A stretch of 12,753 bases of DNA from Methanimicrococcus sp. (GTDB lineage Archaea; Halobacteriota; Methanosarcinia; Methanosarcinales; Methanosarcinaceae). The stretch lies in NCBI GenBank assembly GCA_009783635.1, contig WRDC01000035.1, positions 1-12,753 of the forward strand, given 5' to 3'. Below, in pieces: positions 5,895 through 12,517 of the stretch. The notes under the pieces were generated by a model, which was not told the DNA's origin, did not search any database, and saw only the letters and a list, made by a program, of their open reading frames with translations. The position numbers and the translations under genes are program-made. Within the stretch, counting starts at the first letter, position 1, and each line of letters begins with the position of its first letter.

Positions 5895-8639
5895 ATGCCG
5901 ACAATAACGGATGATAGAATGGACCAAGCAACCCCCGCCATGAAACAGTACTATGAGGCCAAAGAGGAGTATCCGGACACGCTTGTTTTTTTCCGGATGG
6001 GGGACTTTTATGAATCTTTCGGCGATGATGCCAAAACGATTGCCAAAGAATTGGAAATCACGCTGACCAACCGCGGTAAAACGATGGAAGGCAAACAGAT
6101 GCCGCTGGCGGGAATTCCGCACCATGCGATTGACAATTATTTGCCGCTTTTGATTAAAAAGGGATACAAAGTCGCCATATGCGAACAGCTGGAAGACCCA
6201 AAAAAAGCGAAAGGCGTTGTTAAAAGAGGAGTTGTCCGGGTCGTGACGCCCGGAACGGCAATTGATTCGTCCATCATCACGGATGCCGGCAACAATTATT
6301 TGATGGCGCTCTCCGGCAATATCGATACCGGCATTTTCGGCATTTCTTTTTTGGATATTTCGACCGGCGAATTTTTGACCTGCCAATTCGAAGACGCCGC
6401 TCCTTTTGAAAAAGTAATCAGCGAAATTGCCCGCTACAAGCCCGCAGAATGCATTATTCAAGAAACACTGATTGAAAATGAAATATTGGCCGCCCGTCTG
6501 GAAGAGACGAAAGTCAAAACCGAAACATTCTCCTGCGGCAAAAACATTTCTTCCGATGTTAAAGCCGCCGAAGCCGATTTGGTGAAGCAGTTTAAAATAT
6601 CCACGCTGGAAGGGTTGGGCTTCAAAGAAAAAGAAACGGATTATGCCGTTTTGGCCTGCGGAAAAACGCTGGCTTACGCTTTAAAGACACAGATGCGGGA
6701 GCTGGAACACATTCACACCGTTTCGATTTATTCCATGTCAAAGAATCTGATATTGGATTCGGTGACGCTTAAAAACTTGGAAATTGTCAAAAATGTCCGT
6801 GACGAGGGAGAAAATTATTCATTGATTCGTATTTTGGACAAAACGAAAACAGCGATGGGCGCGCGTCTTCTTCGAAACTGGCTTCTTCGGCCGCAGGCGG
6901 ACCCCGGCGCAATCAACCACCGTCTGGAAGCTGTCGGCGCGCTGAAAGACCGCAGCCTGTCTCGTTACGATTTAAGACAACACCTCTCCGGCATTTCCGA
7001 CATTGAAAGACTCGTCAGCCGGATGATTTACGGCAATTCCAACGCCAGAGACCTGATTTCGATGCGAAATTCGCTCTCGGAACTGCCCGGTTTGGCTGCC
7101 GTTTTGGCGCAGCTTTGCAGTGAAACGAACAACGGCAACTCTTTACTTACAAAAATCAGTGAAGAATTGACGCAGTTTGGCTTTGTGCCGGAATTGACGG
7201 AACTGATTTCTAAAACAATCGCGGATGAGCCGCCGATTACCGTTCGGGAAGGAAAAATGATCCGCGCCGGTTACAGTGAAGAACTGGACACGCTGCGAAG
7301 CGCTTCCGGTGACAGCAAAGATTGGATCGCCGCGTTTCAAACACAGGAACGGGAAAGAACCGGCATTAAGAATTTAAAAGTCGGCTACAACAAGATTTTT
7401 GGTTACTTCATTGAAGTGACAAATGCCAACAAACACCCGGTTCCCGAAAATTACATCCGCAAACAAACCGTCGCCAACGGCGAACGTTATTATACGACAG
7501 ATCTCAAAGAGCGGGAAAGTTTAATCGTTTCCGCGGATGATAAATCCGTGGCGCTGGAATATGAAATTTTCAAAGAGGTAACGGAACACGTCGCTTCTTA
7601 CGTCAAAGAAATCCGGCAGATGGCGCATTTGATCGGAAAAACGGATGTCTTATGCAGCTTTGCCGAAGCGGCCATTGAAAATAACTATGTCTGCCCGCAG
7701 ATTGACAACGGTCTGGAAATTCTGATTCGTGACGGCCGCCACCCGATTGTTGAAAAGACGGTCAGCAGTGAAGCGTTTGTTCCAAACGATACGGAAATGG
7801 ATTCAACGGAAAACCAATTCCTGCTTATCACCGGCCCGAACATGGCCGGCAAATCCACATACATGAGACAGATTGCCATGATTGTTGTGATGGCGCAGGC
7901 CGGCAGTTTCGTTCCGGCGGCGTATGCCAAAATCGGCGTTGTTGACCGGATTTTCACAAGAATCGGCGCTCACGACAACTTGGCCGGCGGCAAAAGTACT
8001 TTTATGGTTGAAATGGTGGAGCTGGCGAATATATTAAACAACGCCGGCGAAAGAAACCTGATCCTCCTGGATGAAATCGGTCGCGGAACCAGTACTTATG
8101 ACGGCTACAGCATTGCAAAGGCGGTTGTCGAATACATTCACAACAAGGATAAAAGGGGCGTTCGGACGCTCTTTGCCACCCATTATCATCAATTGACGGC
8201 GCTTGAAAACAAATTAAAGCGTCTGAAAAACTTCCACATCGCCGTTTTGGAAACCGGAAGCGATTTGGTTTTCCTTCGAAAAATCGTTCCGGGCGCAACC
8301 GATAAAAGTTACGGTATCCATGTCGCCAAACTGGCCGGTGTCCCCGACAAAGTCAACGAACGCGCCGCCGAGATTTTAAAAGAGATTGAAAATGAAAATC
8401 TCGCGGAAGAGGACGGGCGCGGCAAAAAGAGAACGGCCCGCTACACGCAGCTTCTGCTGTTTGACCCGGAAAGCGGCGGCGGGGAAGAAAAAATCGTTGA
8501 AAAGTATATTGAGCATCCGATTGTCGATGAATTGAAAAACGAATTTAAGGATTTAGATGTCAACAATATGACCCCTCTCCAAGCGCTTTTAAAATTGGGA
8601 GAGGTAAAGGATAAGCTGAAAAAGCTTGACAAAGAATAA
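5895..8639 (+). CDS. mutS: DNA mismatch repair protein MutS
   Basis: Full-length MutS of 914 residues. The mismatch-reading motif GDFYESF is present (Phe38-Tyr-Glu40), in the N-terminal domain that begins TPAMKQYYEAK. The connector and lever/clamp domains follow (RILDKTKTAMGARLLRNWLLRP). The ABC ATPase has Walker A GPNMAGKST at about 647, the STFMVEM signature, Walker B LILLDEIGRGTS (Asp726-Glu727) and the switch His in FATHYHQL near 763. It recognises mispaired bases as a dimer and recruits MutL, which is not encoded in this window. Such bacterial-type MutS proteins occur in some archaea, including Methanosarcina, and are thought to be acquired from bacteria. The frame is open from ATG 5865 (ten extra codons). 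ATG 5895 is preferred because the upstream TATA places transcription start near 5873; ATG 5922 is also possible. No start has a clear RBS. Confidence 0.95.
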   Translation: MPTITDDRMDQATPAMKQYYEAKEEYPDTLVFFRMGDFYESFGDDAKTIAKELEITLTNRGKTMEGKQMPLAGIPHHAIDNYLPLLIKKGYKVAICEQLEDPKKAKGVVKRGVVRVVTPGTAIDSSIITDAGNNYLMALSGNIDTGIFGISFLDISTGEFLTCQFEDAAPFEKVISEIARYKPAECIIQETLIENEILAARLEETKVKTETFSCGKNISSDVKAAEADLVKQFKISTLEGLGFKEKETDYAVLACGKTLAYALKTQMRELEHIHTVSIYSMSKNLILDSVTLKNLEIVKNVRDEGENYSLIRILDKTKTAMGARLLRNWLLRPQADPGAINHRLEAVGALKDRSLSRYDLRQHLSGISDIERLVSRMIYGNSNARDLISMRNSLSELPGLAAVLAQLCSETNNGNSLLTKISEELTQFGFVPELTELISKTIADEPPITVREGKMIRAGYSEELDTLRSASGDSKDWIAAFQTQERERTGIKNLKVGYNKIFGYFIEVTNANKHPVPENYIRKQTVANGERYYTTDLKERESLIVSADDKSVALEYEIFKEVTEHVASYVKEIRQMAHLIGKTDVLCSFAEAAIENNYVCPQIDNGLEILIRDGRHPIVEKTVSSEAFVPNDTEMDSTENQFLLITGPNMAGKSTYMRQIAMIVVMAQAGSFVPAAYAKIGVVDRIFTRIGAHDNLAGGKSTFMVEMVELANILNNAGERNLILLDEIGRGTSTYDGYSIAKAVVEYIHNKDKRGVRTLFATHYHQLTALENKLKRLKNFHIAVLETGSDLVFLRKIVPGATDKSYGIHVAKLAGVPDKVNERAAEILKEIENENLAEEDGRGKKRTARYTQLLLFDPESGGGEEKIVEKYIEHPIVDELKNEFKDLDVNNMTPLQALLKLGEVKDKLKKLDKE

Positions 8640-8796
8640 GCATCAGAAAAGAGCAAACATCGGCAAAATAAGCATCATAAGCATCAATGCAATTCATAAA
8701 GAAATGAAAGTGGCATCAGTCCTAAAGTTTTCTTCATCCTTTGCTCAAGATGGGGTAACTTTCATCACGCGCCACACTTTTCCCATATGAATCCGT

Positions 8797-8806
8797 ATTA
8801 TTTATG
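8797..8806 (+). promoter_or_regulatory. Possible TATA box of cofE
   Basis: ATTATTTATG lies about 60 nt before the cofE start in the 222-nt gap after mutS. A transcription start near 8828 would give a leader of about 34 nt that keeps the GGAG ribosome-binding site. The match to consensus is only moderate, and read-through from mutS is possible. Confidence 0.3.
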
Positions 8807-8861
8807 AACTTCCGTACAATTCACTCAAAAAGCAGAAATCAAGAATTTCAGGAGATTTATT

Positions 8862-9632
8862 TTGGCACTCATTTTAAAAGCGGTTGAAAACATTCCTTTG
8901 ATTCAAAAAGGAGATGATTTGGCGGAATTGATCTGCGAAAACGCCGTCGACATTTCAGATAAAGACATCCTTGTCATCGCGTCGACTGTTGTTTCAAAAG
9001 CGGCCGGCCTGACTTTCTTGGAAGAAGATATGATCCCGGGCGTTGAAGCAAAACGCATTGCCGCTTTAAATGGCAAAGACCCGCGTTTTGTTCAGGCAAT
9101 TTTGGGCGAAAGTCTTGAAGTCCTCACAGAAGCGCCGTTTATGCTGGTTCGAAACAAAAACGGTCACGTTTGCATCAATGCCGGAATCGATTCATCCAAC
9201 GTCGGCGGCGGCCGTCTTTTAAAACTTCCGGACCGGCCGGACCGTTGTGCCGCCGAGATCGGGCGGGCCGTTGAAAAGAAAACGGGGAAAAAAATCAGCG
9301 TCATCATCACCGATACCAATGGCCGCTCTTTCAAGAACGGACAAACAAACGTCGCCATCGGGCTTTACAATATCAAACCCATCCGCCGGTGGGTTGGCGA
9401 AGAAGACCTCTACGGCAAGGTTTTGGAAATTTCCGAAGAGGCTGTTGTTGACGAAATTGCCGGCGCCGCAAATTTAATCATGGGAGAAGGCAACAACGGC
9501 TATCCCGCCGTTATCGTTCGCGGCTTGGACTTCTATACGAATGAAGACGTAGCGATCACCGATCTCTATCGTGATGAAGAGAAGGATTTAATCATTCGGG
9601 GACTTTTGGAATTAAAAGGAAAGACGGGCTGA
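8862..9632 (+). CDS. cofE: Coenzyme F420-0:L-glutamate ligase
   Basis: The 256-residue product has the length and motif order of archaeal CofE. It adds gamma-linked glutamates to F420-0 using GTP and a divalent metal in the cytoplasm, making the mature F420 tail. Visible family motifs are IPLIQKGDDLAELI (11-24), DILVIASTVVSKAAG (35-49), NGHVCINAGIDSSNV (100-114), VIITDTNGRSF (147-157), AIGLYNIKPIRRW (165-177) and DEIAGAANLIMGEG (197-210). Asp110 and Asp151 sit in the conserved acidic motifs expected to bind metal and nucleotide. The start is TTG, fixed by GGAG at 8851-8854 with 7-nt spacing; no ATG lies nearby in frame. The stop is TGA, and a tandem repeat begins 7 nt later. F420 is the main hydride carrier in methanogens, which supports the taxonomic placement. 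Confidence 0.95.
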   Translation: MALILKAVENIPLIQKGDDLAELICENAVDISDKDILVIASTVVSKAAGLTFLEEDMIPGVEAKRIAALNGKDPRFVQAILGESLEVLTEAPFMLVRNKNGHVCINAGIDSSNVGGGRLLKLPDRPDRCAAEIGRAVEKKTGKKISVIITDTNGRSFKNGQTNVAIGLYNIKPIRRWVGEEDLYGKVLEISEEAVVDEIAGAANLIMGEGNNGYPAVIVRGLDFYTNEDVAITDLYRDEEKDLIIRGLLELKGKTG

Positions 9633-9638
9633 AAAATC

Positions 9639-9809
9639 AGGCTGATTCTTTTAAGCTGATTCTTTCAAGTTGATTTTTTTCAAGCTGATTCTTTCAAGCT
9701 GATTCTTCTCAATCTGATTCTTCTCAATCTGATTTCTTTTTCAATCCGATTTCTTTTTCAATCCGATTTCTTTTTCAATCCGATTTCTTTTTCAATCCGG
9801 TTCTTTTTC
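9639..9809. repeat. Degenerate 14-17 nt minisatellite, about 11 units
   Basis: The units start at 9639, 9653, 9667, 9682, 9696, 9711, 9726, 9743, 9760, 9777 and 9794. They drift from AAGCTGATTCTTTC (14 nt) through AATCTGATTCTTCTC (15 nt) to three identical copies of AATCCGATTTCTTTTTC (17 nt). The unit length is not a multiple of three, so no repeat peptide is encoded. There are no spacers, so it is not CRISPR. Every unit carries a T-rich run on the transcript strand of cofE, so the array could act as a series of weak archaeal terminators or an mRNA 3' end. Confidence 0.85.
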
Positions 9810-9822
9810 ACAAATCGCCCAC

Positions 9823-9842
9823 TACCCACGGGTGTTTTTTTT
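9823..9842 (+). terminator. Probable terminator after cofE and minisatellite
   Basis: A short dyad (ACC...GGT around 9824-9833) is followed by eight consecutive Ts (9835-9842). The stem is too short to be a convincing intrinsic terminator of bacterial kind, but an oligo-T tract alone can end archaeal transcription. It lies immediately ahead of the padR promoter region. Confidence 0.4.
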
Positions 9843-9913
9843 CGTTTTTACAAAACATAATCAAGCAACTCATTTCCCACGAATTCCCATTTTTATTTTC
9901 AGCCCCAACAAAA

Positions 9914-9942
9914 ACTATATATAATGCTTTACTATATACTAT
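9914..9942 (+). promoter_or_regulatory. padR promoter with repeated ACTATATA boxes
   Basis: TATATATAA (9916-9924) is a strong TATA box; a start near 9945 would give a leader of about 44 nt. The octamer ACTATATA occurs there and again at 9931-9938, 17 nt apart, and the second copy runs into a partly palindromic TACTATATACTATGTA. PadR proteins commonly repress their own operon, so these repeats are the obvious candidate operator. That assignment is inference. Confidence 0.45.
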
Positions 9943-9988
9943 GTATTACAAGGTATATTGGAGAAATGTGCCTAAAAGGAGGGCCGCT

Positions 9989-10342
9989 GTGGAAAAAGCA
10001 GAATGGTTGTCACAAGTAAGAAAAGGAATATTAGAATACAGTATCTTGCTAATGATTAAGAATAAAAGCATATACGGCTATGAACTTATAACCGCAATGA
10101 ACAGGCATGATGTTTTATCAACGACTGAGGGAACACTGTACCCTTTGTTAAAACGCCTTGAAAAAGAAGAACTGATTACAGCAACATGGAAAGAAACAAC
10201 GCCGGGTGTTCCGCCAAGAAAATATTATGACCTGACAACCGAAGGCTGTTCTGTTTTGGACATGATGAACCGAGAATGGGATTGTTTAATATCTGCGATT
10301 GTACAAATAAAAAGTGAAGAGGAGTGTGTTTCAGATGAATGA
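9989..10342 (+). CDS. PadR-family transcriptional regulator
   Basis: The GTG start at 9989 is fixed by AGGAGGG at 9977-9983, an ideal Shine-Dalgarno with about 6-nt spacing. A longer frame from ATG 9941 has no such site and adds 16 unconserved residues. The 117-residue product is a short PadR winged helix: QVRKGILEYSILLMI and YGYELI (about 9-34), the recognition-helix region STTEGTLYPLLKRLEKEELI (44-63) and the wing PPRKYYDLTTEG (75-86). It should bind operator DNA as a dimer, and no ligand-binding domain is evident. The gene overlaps the next one by 8 nt (ATGAATGA), so the two are translationally coupled. A PadR gene followed by a HAAS membrane protein is a very common pair in Firmicutes, which suggests transfer into this archaeon. 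Confidence 0.92.
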   Translation: MEKAEWLSQVRKGILEYSILLMIKNKSIYGYELITAMNRHDVLSTTEGTLYPLLKRLEKEELITATWKETTPGVPPRKYYDLTTEGCSVLDMMNREWDCLISAIVQIKSEEECVSDE

Positions 10343-10901
10343 GTTTCAATTGAAGGAAATAGAAGCATATCTAAAAAAGGTGTCCGACGGCCTTTACCAA
10401 CTGCCTGACAGCGAGAGAAACGAAATATTAGGGGAAATCCGAAATCATATCCATGAAGCTGTGGATATGCAAGAGCCCGTGCAAGCCGTAATAGACAAAC
10501 TCGGCCCGCCTCAAAAACTTGCTCAGTCTTATGTCAACATTCATTATATCAATAGAAGTAACATGAGCTTCAGCGGTGTTTTGAACAACATGGTTTTCTT
10601 CCTTTCGGCGGGATTATCCAGCCTTATCATTGTACCCACTTTAATTAGCTTTATTTTACTGTTTTTGTTAATTGCCTCAGCCAGTATAAGCGTCGGTATC
10701 CTTGGTTTATTTACTGATTTGCCAAGCAATACGGGTATAATGATTGGCAGTGAAGAGCCATTAACAGGTTTTACCGCATTGATAGCAGGTTTAATACTGT
10801 GCGTAATCTTTTTCCTCTTAAGTTATCTCAGCTGGAAGCTCCTCAAAATATATGCAATCTTTATATCTCGGCGCTATCAGAAACTTCGCATGGGAAAATA
10901 A
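10335..10901 (+). CDS. HAAS/DUF1700-type membrane signalling protein, PadR partner
   Basis: The 188-residue product starts at ATG 10335, with GAGGAG about 11 nt upstream inside padR. A start at 10314 would lie further inside padR with no better site. Residues 1-70 form the helical HAAS domain (YLKKVSDGLYQLPDSER, EILGEIRNHIHE, AVIDKLGPPQKLAQSYV) that typically follows PadR regulators. Residues about 87-126 hold two membrane helices and about 143-175 a third; a short basic tail (SRRYQKLRMGK) probably faces the cytoplasm. Family precedent has HAAS proteins working with the adjacent PadR, perhaps by binding it at the membrane; the signal sensed is unknown. A hairpin terminator follows 24 nt after the TAA stop. 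Confidence 0.88.
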   Translation: MNEFQLKEIEAYLKKVSDGLYQLPDSERNEILGEIRNHIHEAVDMQEPVQAVIDKLGPPQKLAQSYVNIHYINRSNMSFSGVLNNMVFFLSAGLSSLIIVPTLISFILLFLLIASASISVGILGLFTDLPSNTGIMIGSEEPLTGFTALIAGLILCVIFFLLSYLSWKLLKIYAIFISRRYQKLRMGK

Positions 10902-10924
10902 AGATCCTTGTCTGAATGCAAAAT

Positions 10925-10965
10925 GAAAAGCAAATGCCTTGTGCGGGGATTTGCTTTTCTTCTTC
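10925..10965 (+). terminator. Strong hairpin terminator after the padR-HAAS pair
   Basis: GAAAAGCAAAT (10925-10935) and ATTTGCTTTTC (10949-10959) form a perfect 11-bp stem with a 13-nt loop, followed by TTCTTC. This is the architecture of a bacterial intrinsic terminator and is unlike the simple oligo-T ends expected in archaea. It closes the two-gene unit. Confidence 0.75.
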
Positions 10966-10991
10966 GCGAAATCAAACCGCCCGATGAAATT

Positions 10992-11020
10992 GAAAAAAGT
11001 GATTCAATGAAGCTTTTTTC
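10992..11020 (-). terminator. Inverted repeat terminator facing the pyl/GNAT operon
   Basis: GAAAAAAG (10992-10999) pairs with CTTTTTTC (11013-11020); the 13-nt loop contains a smaller TTCA/TGAA pairing. Read leftward it follows the GNAT stop by about 22 nt and ends in six Ts. Being symmetric, it could also stop rightward transcription. A second small dyad, CGGGT...ACCCG (11020-11040), lies between it and the GNAT stop. Confidence 0.6.
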
Positions 11021-11042
11021 GGGTTTTGGATTTTGACCCGCC

Positions 11043-11627
11043 TCACAAAGATTTTCTCATAATGATGCCTGTGCCTGAAGAACCCGGGCCGGAATTTTCC
11101 AATACGGGAAAGAAACCCGGAATATCGGCAACCGTTTCAAAACCTTCTTTTTGATACATTGTATAGGCGTTTTGCCAATCGCCGTTCACCAGCAAAATAA
11201 CGCTTTTCGGCTGATATTTTCTTTGAATGGTCTCCAAAAGACCCGTAAACAGTTTCTTACCGATCTGTCCGCCGCGAAAAGCCGGATCAACGGCAACAGA
11301 TGAAATGTATAATTCTTCCCCGTCATCGCGGTGCGTTTCGTAAACGGAGTGGTTTAAATTAAAATTGGAATACGGAATATTTTCCGAACCTTTTGAACCT
11401 TCCGAAAAAGCCCAGAGCTCGGATGAAATGTAACCTGCGATTTTTCTTTCGTTTCCGGTGTCGGCAACCGCTACCAAAAAACCATCGGAAAAAACGGCGA
11501 TCCTGTCTTCAAACACCTTTTTGGATTCGATCACATCGGAGTGAAAAGAAAGATGTTCGATCTCCATAATGCCGCCAATATCATCTGCGGTAGCCTTTCT
11601 TATTATGACAGTGACCTGATTTTCCAT
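11043..11627 (-). CDS. GNAT-family N-acetyltransferase in the pyl operon
   Basis: The 194-residue product opens with VIIRKATADDIGGIMEIEHLSF, the usual GNAT N-terminal strand and helix. The acetyl-CoA core is at 107-131: strand ELYISSVAVDPAFRG, then the pyrophosphate loop RGGQIG, which has Gln where most members have Gly (RGxGxG). Motif B follows (ILLVNGDWQNAYTMYQKEGFE, 144-164) with the Tyr often used as general acid. It is RimI-like in layout, so protein N-terminal or small-molecule amine acetylation is possible; the substrate cannot be told. The ATG lies 6 nt after the pylD stop with a weak AAGGGT site inside the pylD 3' end, so the two are almost certainly co-transcribed. The stop is TGA. 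Whether it acts in pyrrolysine metabolism or is a passenger is open. Confidence 0.88.
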   Translation of the reverse strand: MENQVTVIIRKATADDIGGIMEIEHLSFHSDVIESKKVFEDRIAVFSDGFLVAVADTGNERKIAGYISSELWAFSEGSKGSENIPYSNFNLNHSVYETHRDDGEELYISSVAVDPAFRGGQIGKKLFTGLLETIQRKYQPKSVILLVNGDWQNAYTMYQKEGFETVADIPGFFPVLENSGPGSSGTGIIMRKSL

Positions 11628-11633
11628 GATTCT

Positions 11634-12473
11634 TTACCCTTTCACTTCGTCAAAAACGCCATACAACATACTCAATGTCCCGATTCCGAGTGGTTCTTGA
11701 ACAACGCGGACGCCGTATTTTTCAATCAATTCATCAGAAATACAGCACGGAATACCGGGCGTTGAAATCAGGGACCCACGCAAAAGACATTTTTCGGGAA
11801 TCGTGTCGGCGCACGGTGTGGCCTCAAATATTTTTAAAAAGGTCTTGCCGCCGTTCGGGTCGTATTTTTTAACAGGATACTTGGATACGATTGCGTCAAC
11901 GCGATTGGAATCAACATCAAAAACGTAAACGTCTTGTCCTCCTTTAATAAATGTTTCAAGAGCGGGTGTTCCGACTTTTCCGAGACCGATGACAAGAACT
12001 TCATTGTCACCGGCATTCTTACCATCGGCATTTTTGTCATTGGTGTTTTTGCCGCCAGTGTTTTTGGCCCGGCAGAGGATTTCGGCGTAAATGCGGCCGG
12101 TACAGATTTGATTGTGAGAGATTTTGCCGTTTCTGAGATTTTGGGCAATGTAAGCCAAATCGTCGGCCATCAAAATAATGTCGGCGCCTTTCATCACGGC
12201 TTCATAATAACCGGCCACATCGGTATTTTTCGTGATGAAGCCATCCATGCCGAAATGACGGGCGGTGAACAGCAGGGATTCGGAAAAGCTTCCGATGATG
12301 CCGCCGCCGGCGGTAATCGGAATGATGCCTATTTTTTCGTTTTTCGGAGCCGTTTTGTAGATTTCGCGGCAAAGACCGTCTAAAGACAAACCTGTCAATT
12401 CCGTGATCAAACGGTCATTTTCAATGAGCGCGTTTGTCATGTTCGCCAAATCTTCGGAAGTTAAAAGTGCCAT
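11634..12473 (-). CDS. pylD: Pyrrolysine biosynthesis protein PylD (dehydrogenase)
   Basis: PylD oxidises 3-methylornithyl-lysine with NAD+, after which the product cyclises to pyrrolysine. The 279-residue protein matches Methanosarcina PylD along its length: MALLTSEDL, GIIPITAGGGIIGSFSES (49-66), DVAGYYEAV, ADIILMADDLAYIAQNLRNG (97-116), the Rossmann loop VIGLGKVG (161-168), FEATPCADTIPE, STPGIPC and EPLGIGTLSML. ATG 12473 is chosen because the known family begins MALLT and AGGA lies 6 nt upstream. An in-frame ATG at 12521 adds 16 residues and overlaps the pylC stop as ATGA, so it is a real alternative. Residues 137-156 are a low-complexity Asn/Lys/Gly insert, absent as far as I recall from other PylD proteins, just before the nucleotide-binding fold. 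Stop TAA. Confidence 0.95.
   Translation of the reverse strand: MALLTSEDLANMTNALIENDRLITELTGLSLDGLCREIYKTAPKNEKIGIIPITAGGGIIGSFSESLLFTARHFGMDGFITKNTDVAGYYEAVMKGADIILMADDLAYIAQNLRNGKISHNQICTGRIYAEILCRAKNTGGKNTNDKNADGKNAGDNEVLVIGLGKVGTPALETFIKGGQDVYVFDVDSNRVDAIVSKYPVKKYDPNGGKTFLKIFEATPCADTIPEKCLLRGSLISTPGIPCCISDELIEKYGVRVVQEPLGIGTLSMLYGVFDEVKG
12006..12065 (-). repeat. Low-complexity insert in pylD (KNxxGKN repeats)
   Basis: Residues 137-156 of PylD consist of repeated KN-x-x-(G/D) units. At DNA level the units are 12-15 nt and imperfect, with a recurring ttttt(g/t) motif on the plus strand. The insert lies in the linker before the NAD-binding Rossmann fold, where extra length should be tolerated. 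Confidence 0.6.
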
Positions 12474-12517
12474 AATTGTTCCTGCCTTGTGTTTTAATAT
12501 TTCGTTTTGATTTTTTT

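Noticed and set aside
8706..8763. GAAAGT...ACTTTC inverted repeat after mutS considered as a terminator
   Set aside because: Only six base pairs with a loop of over 40 nt and no T tract.
9639..9809. Repeat array considered as CRISPR
   Set aside because: The units abut with no spacers and are only 14-17 nt long.
9941..9988. Upstream ATG extension of padR
   Set aside because: The 16 extra codons lack an RBS and overlap the expected transcription start, while the GTG at 9989 has a perfect AGGAGG.
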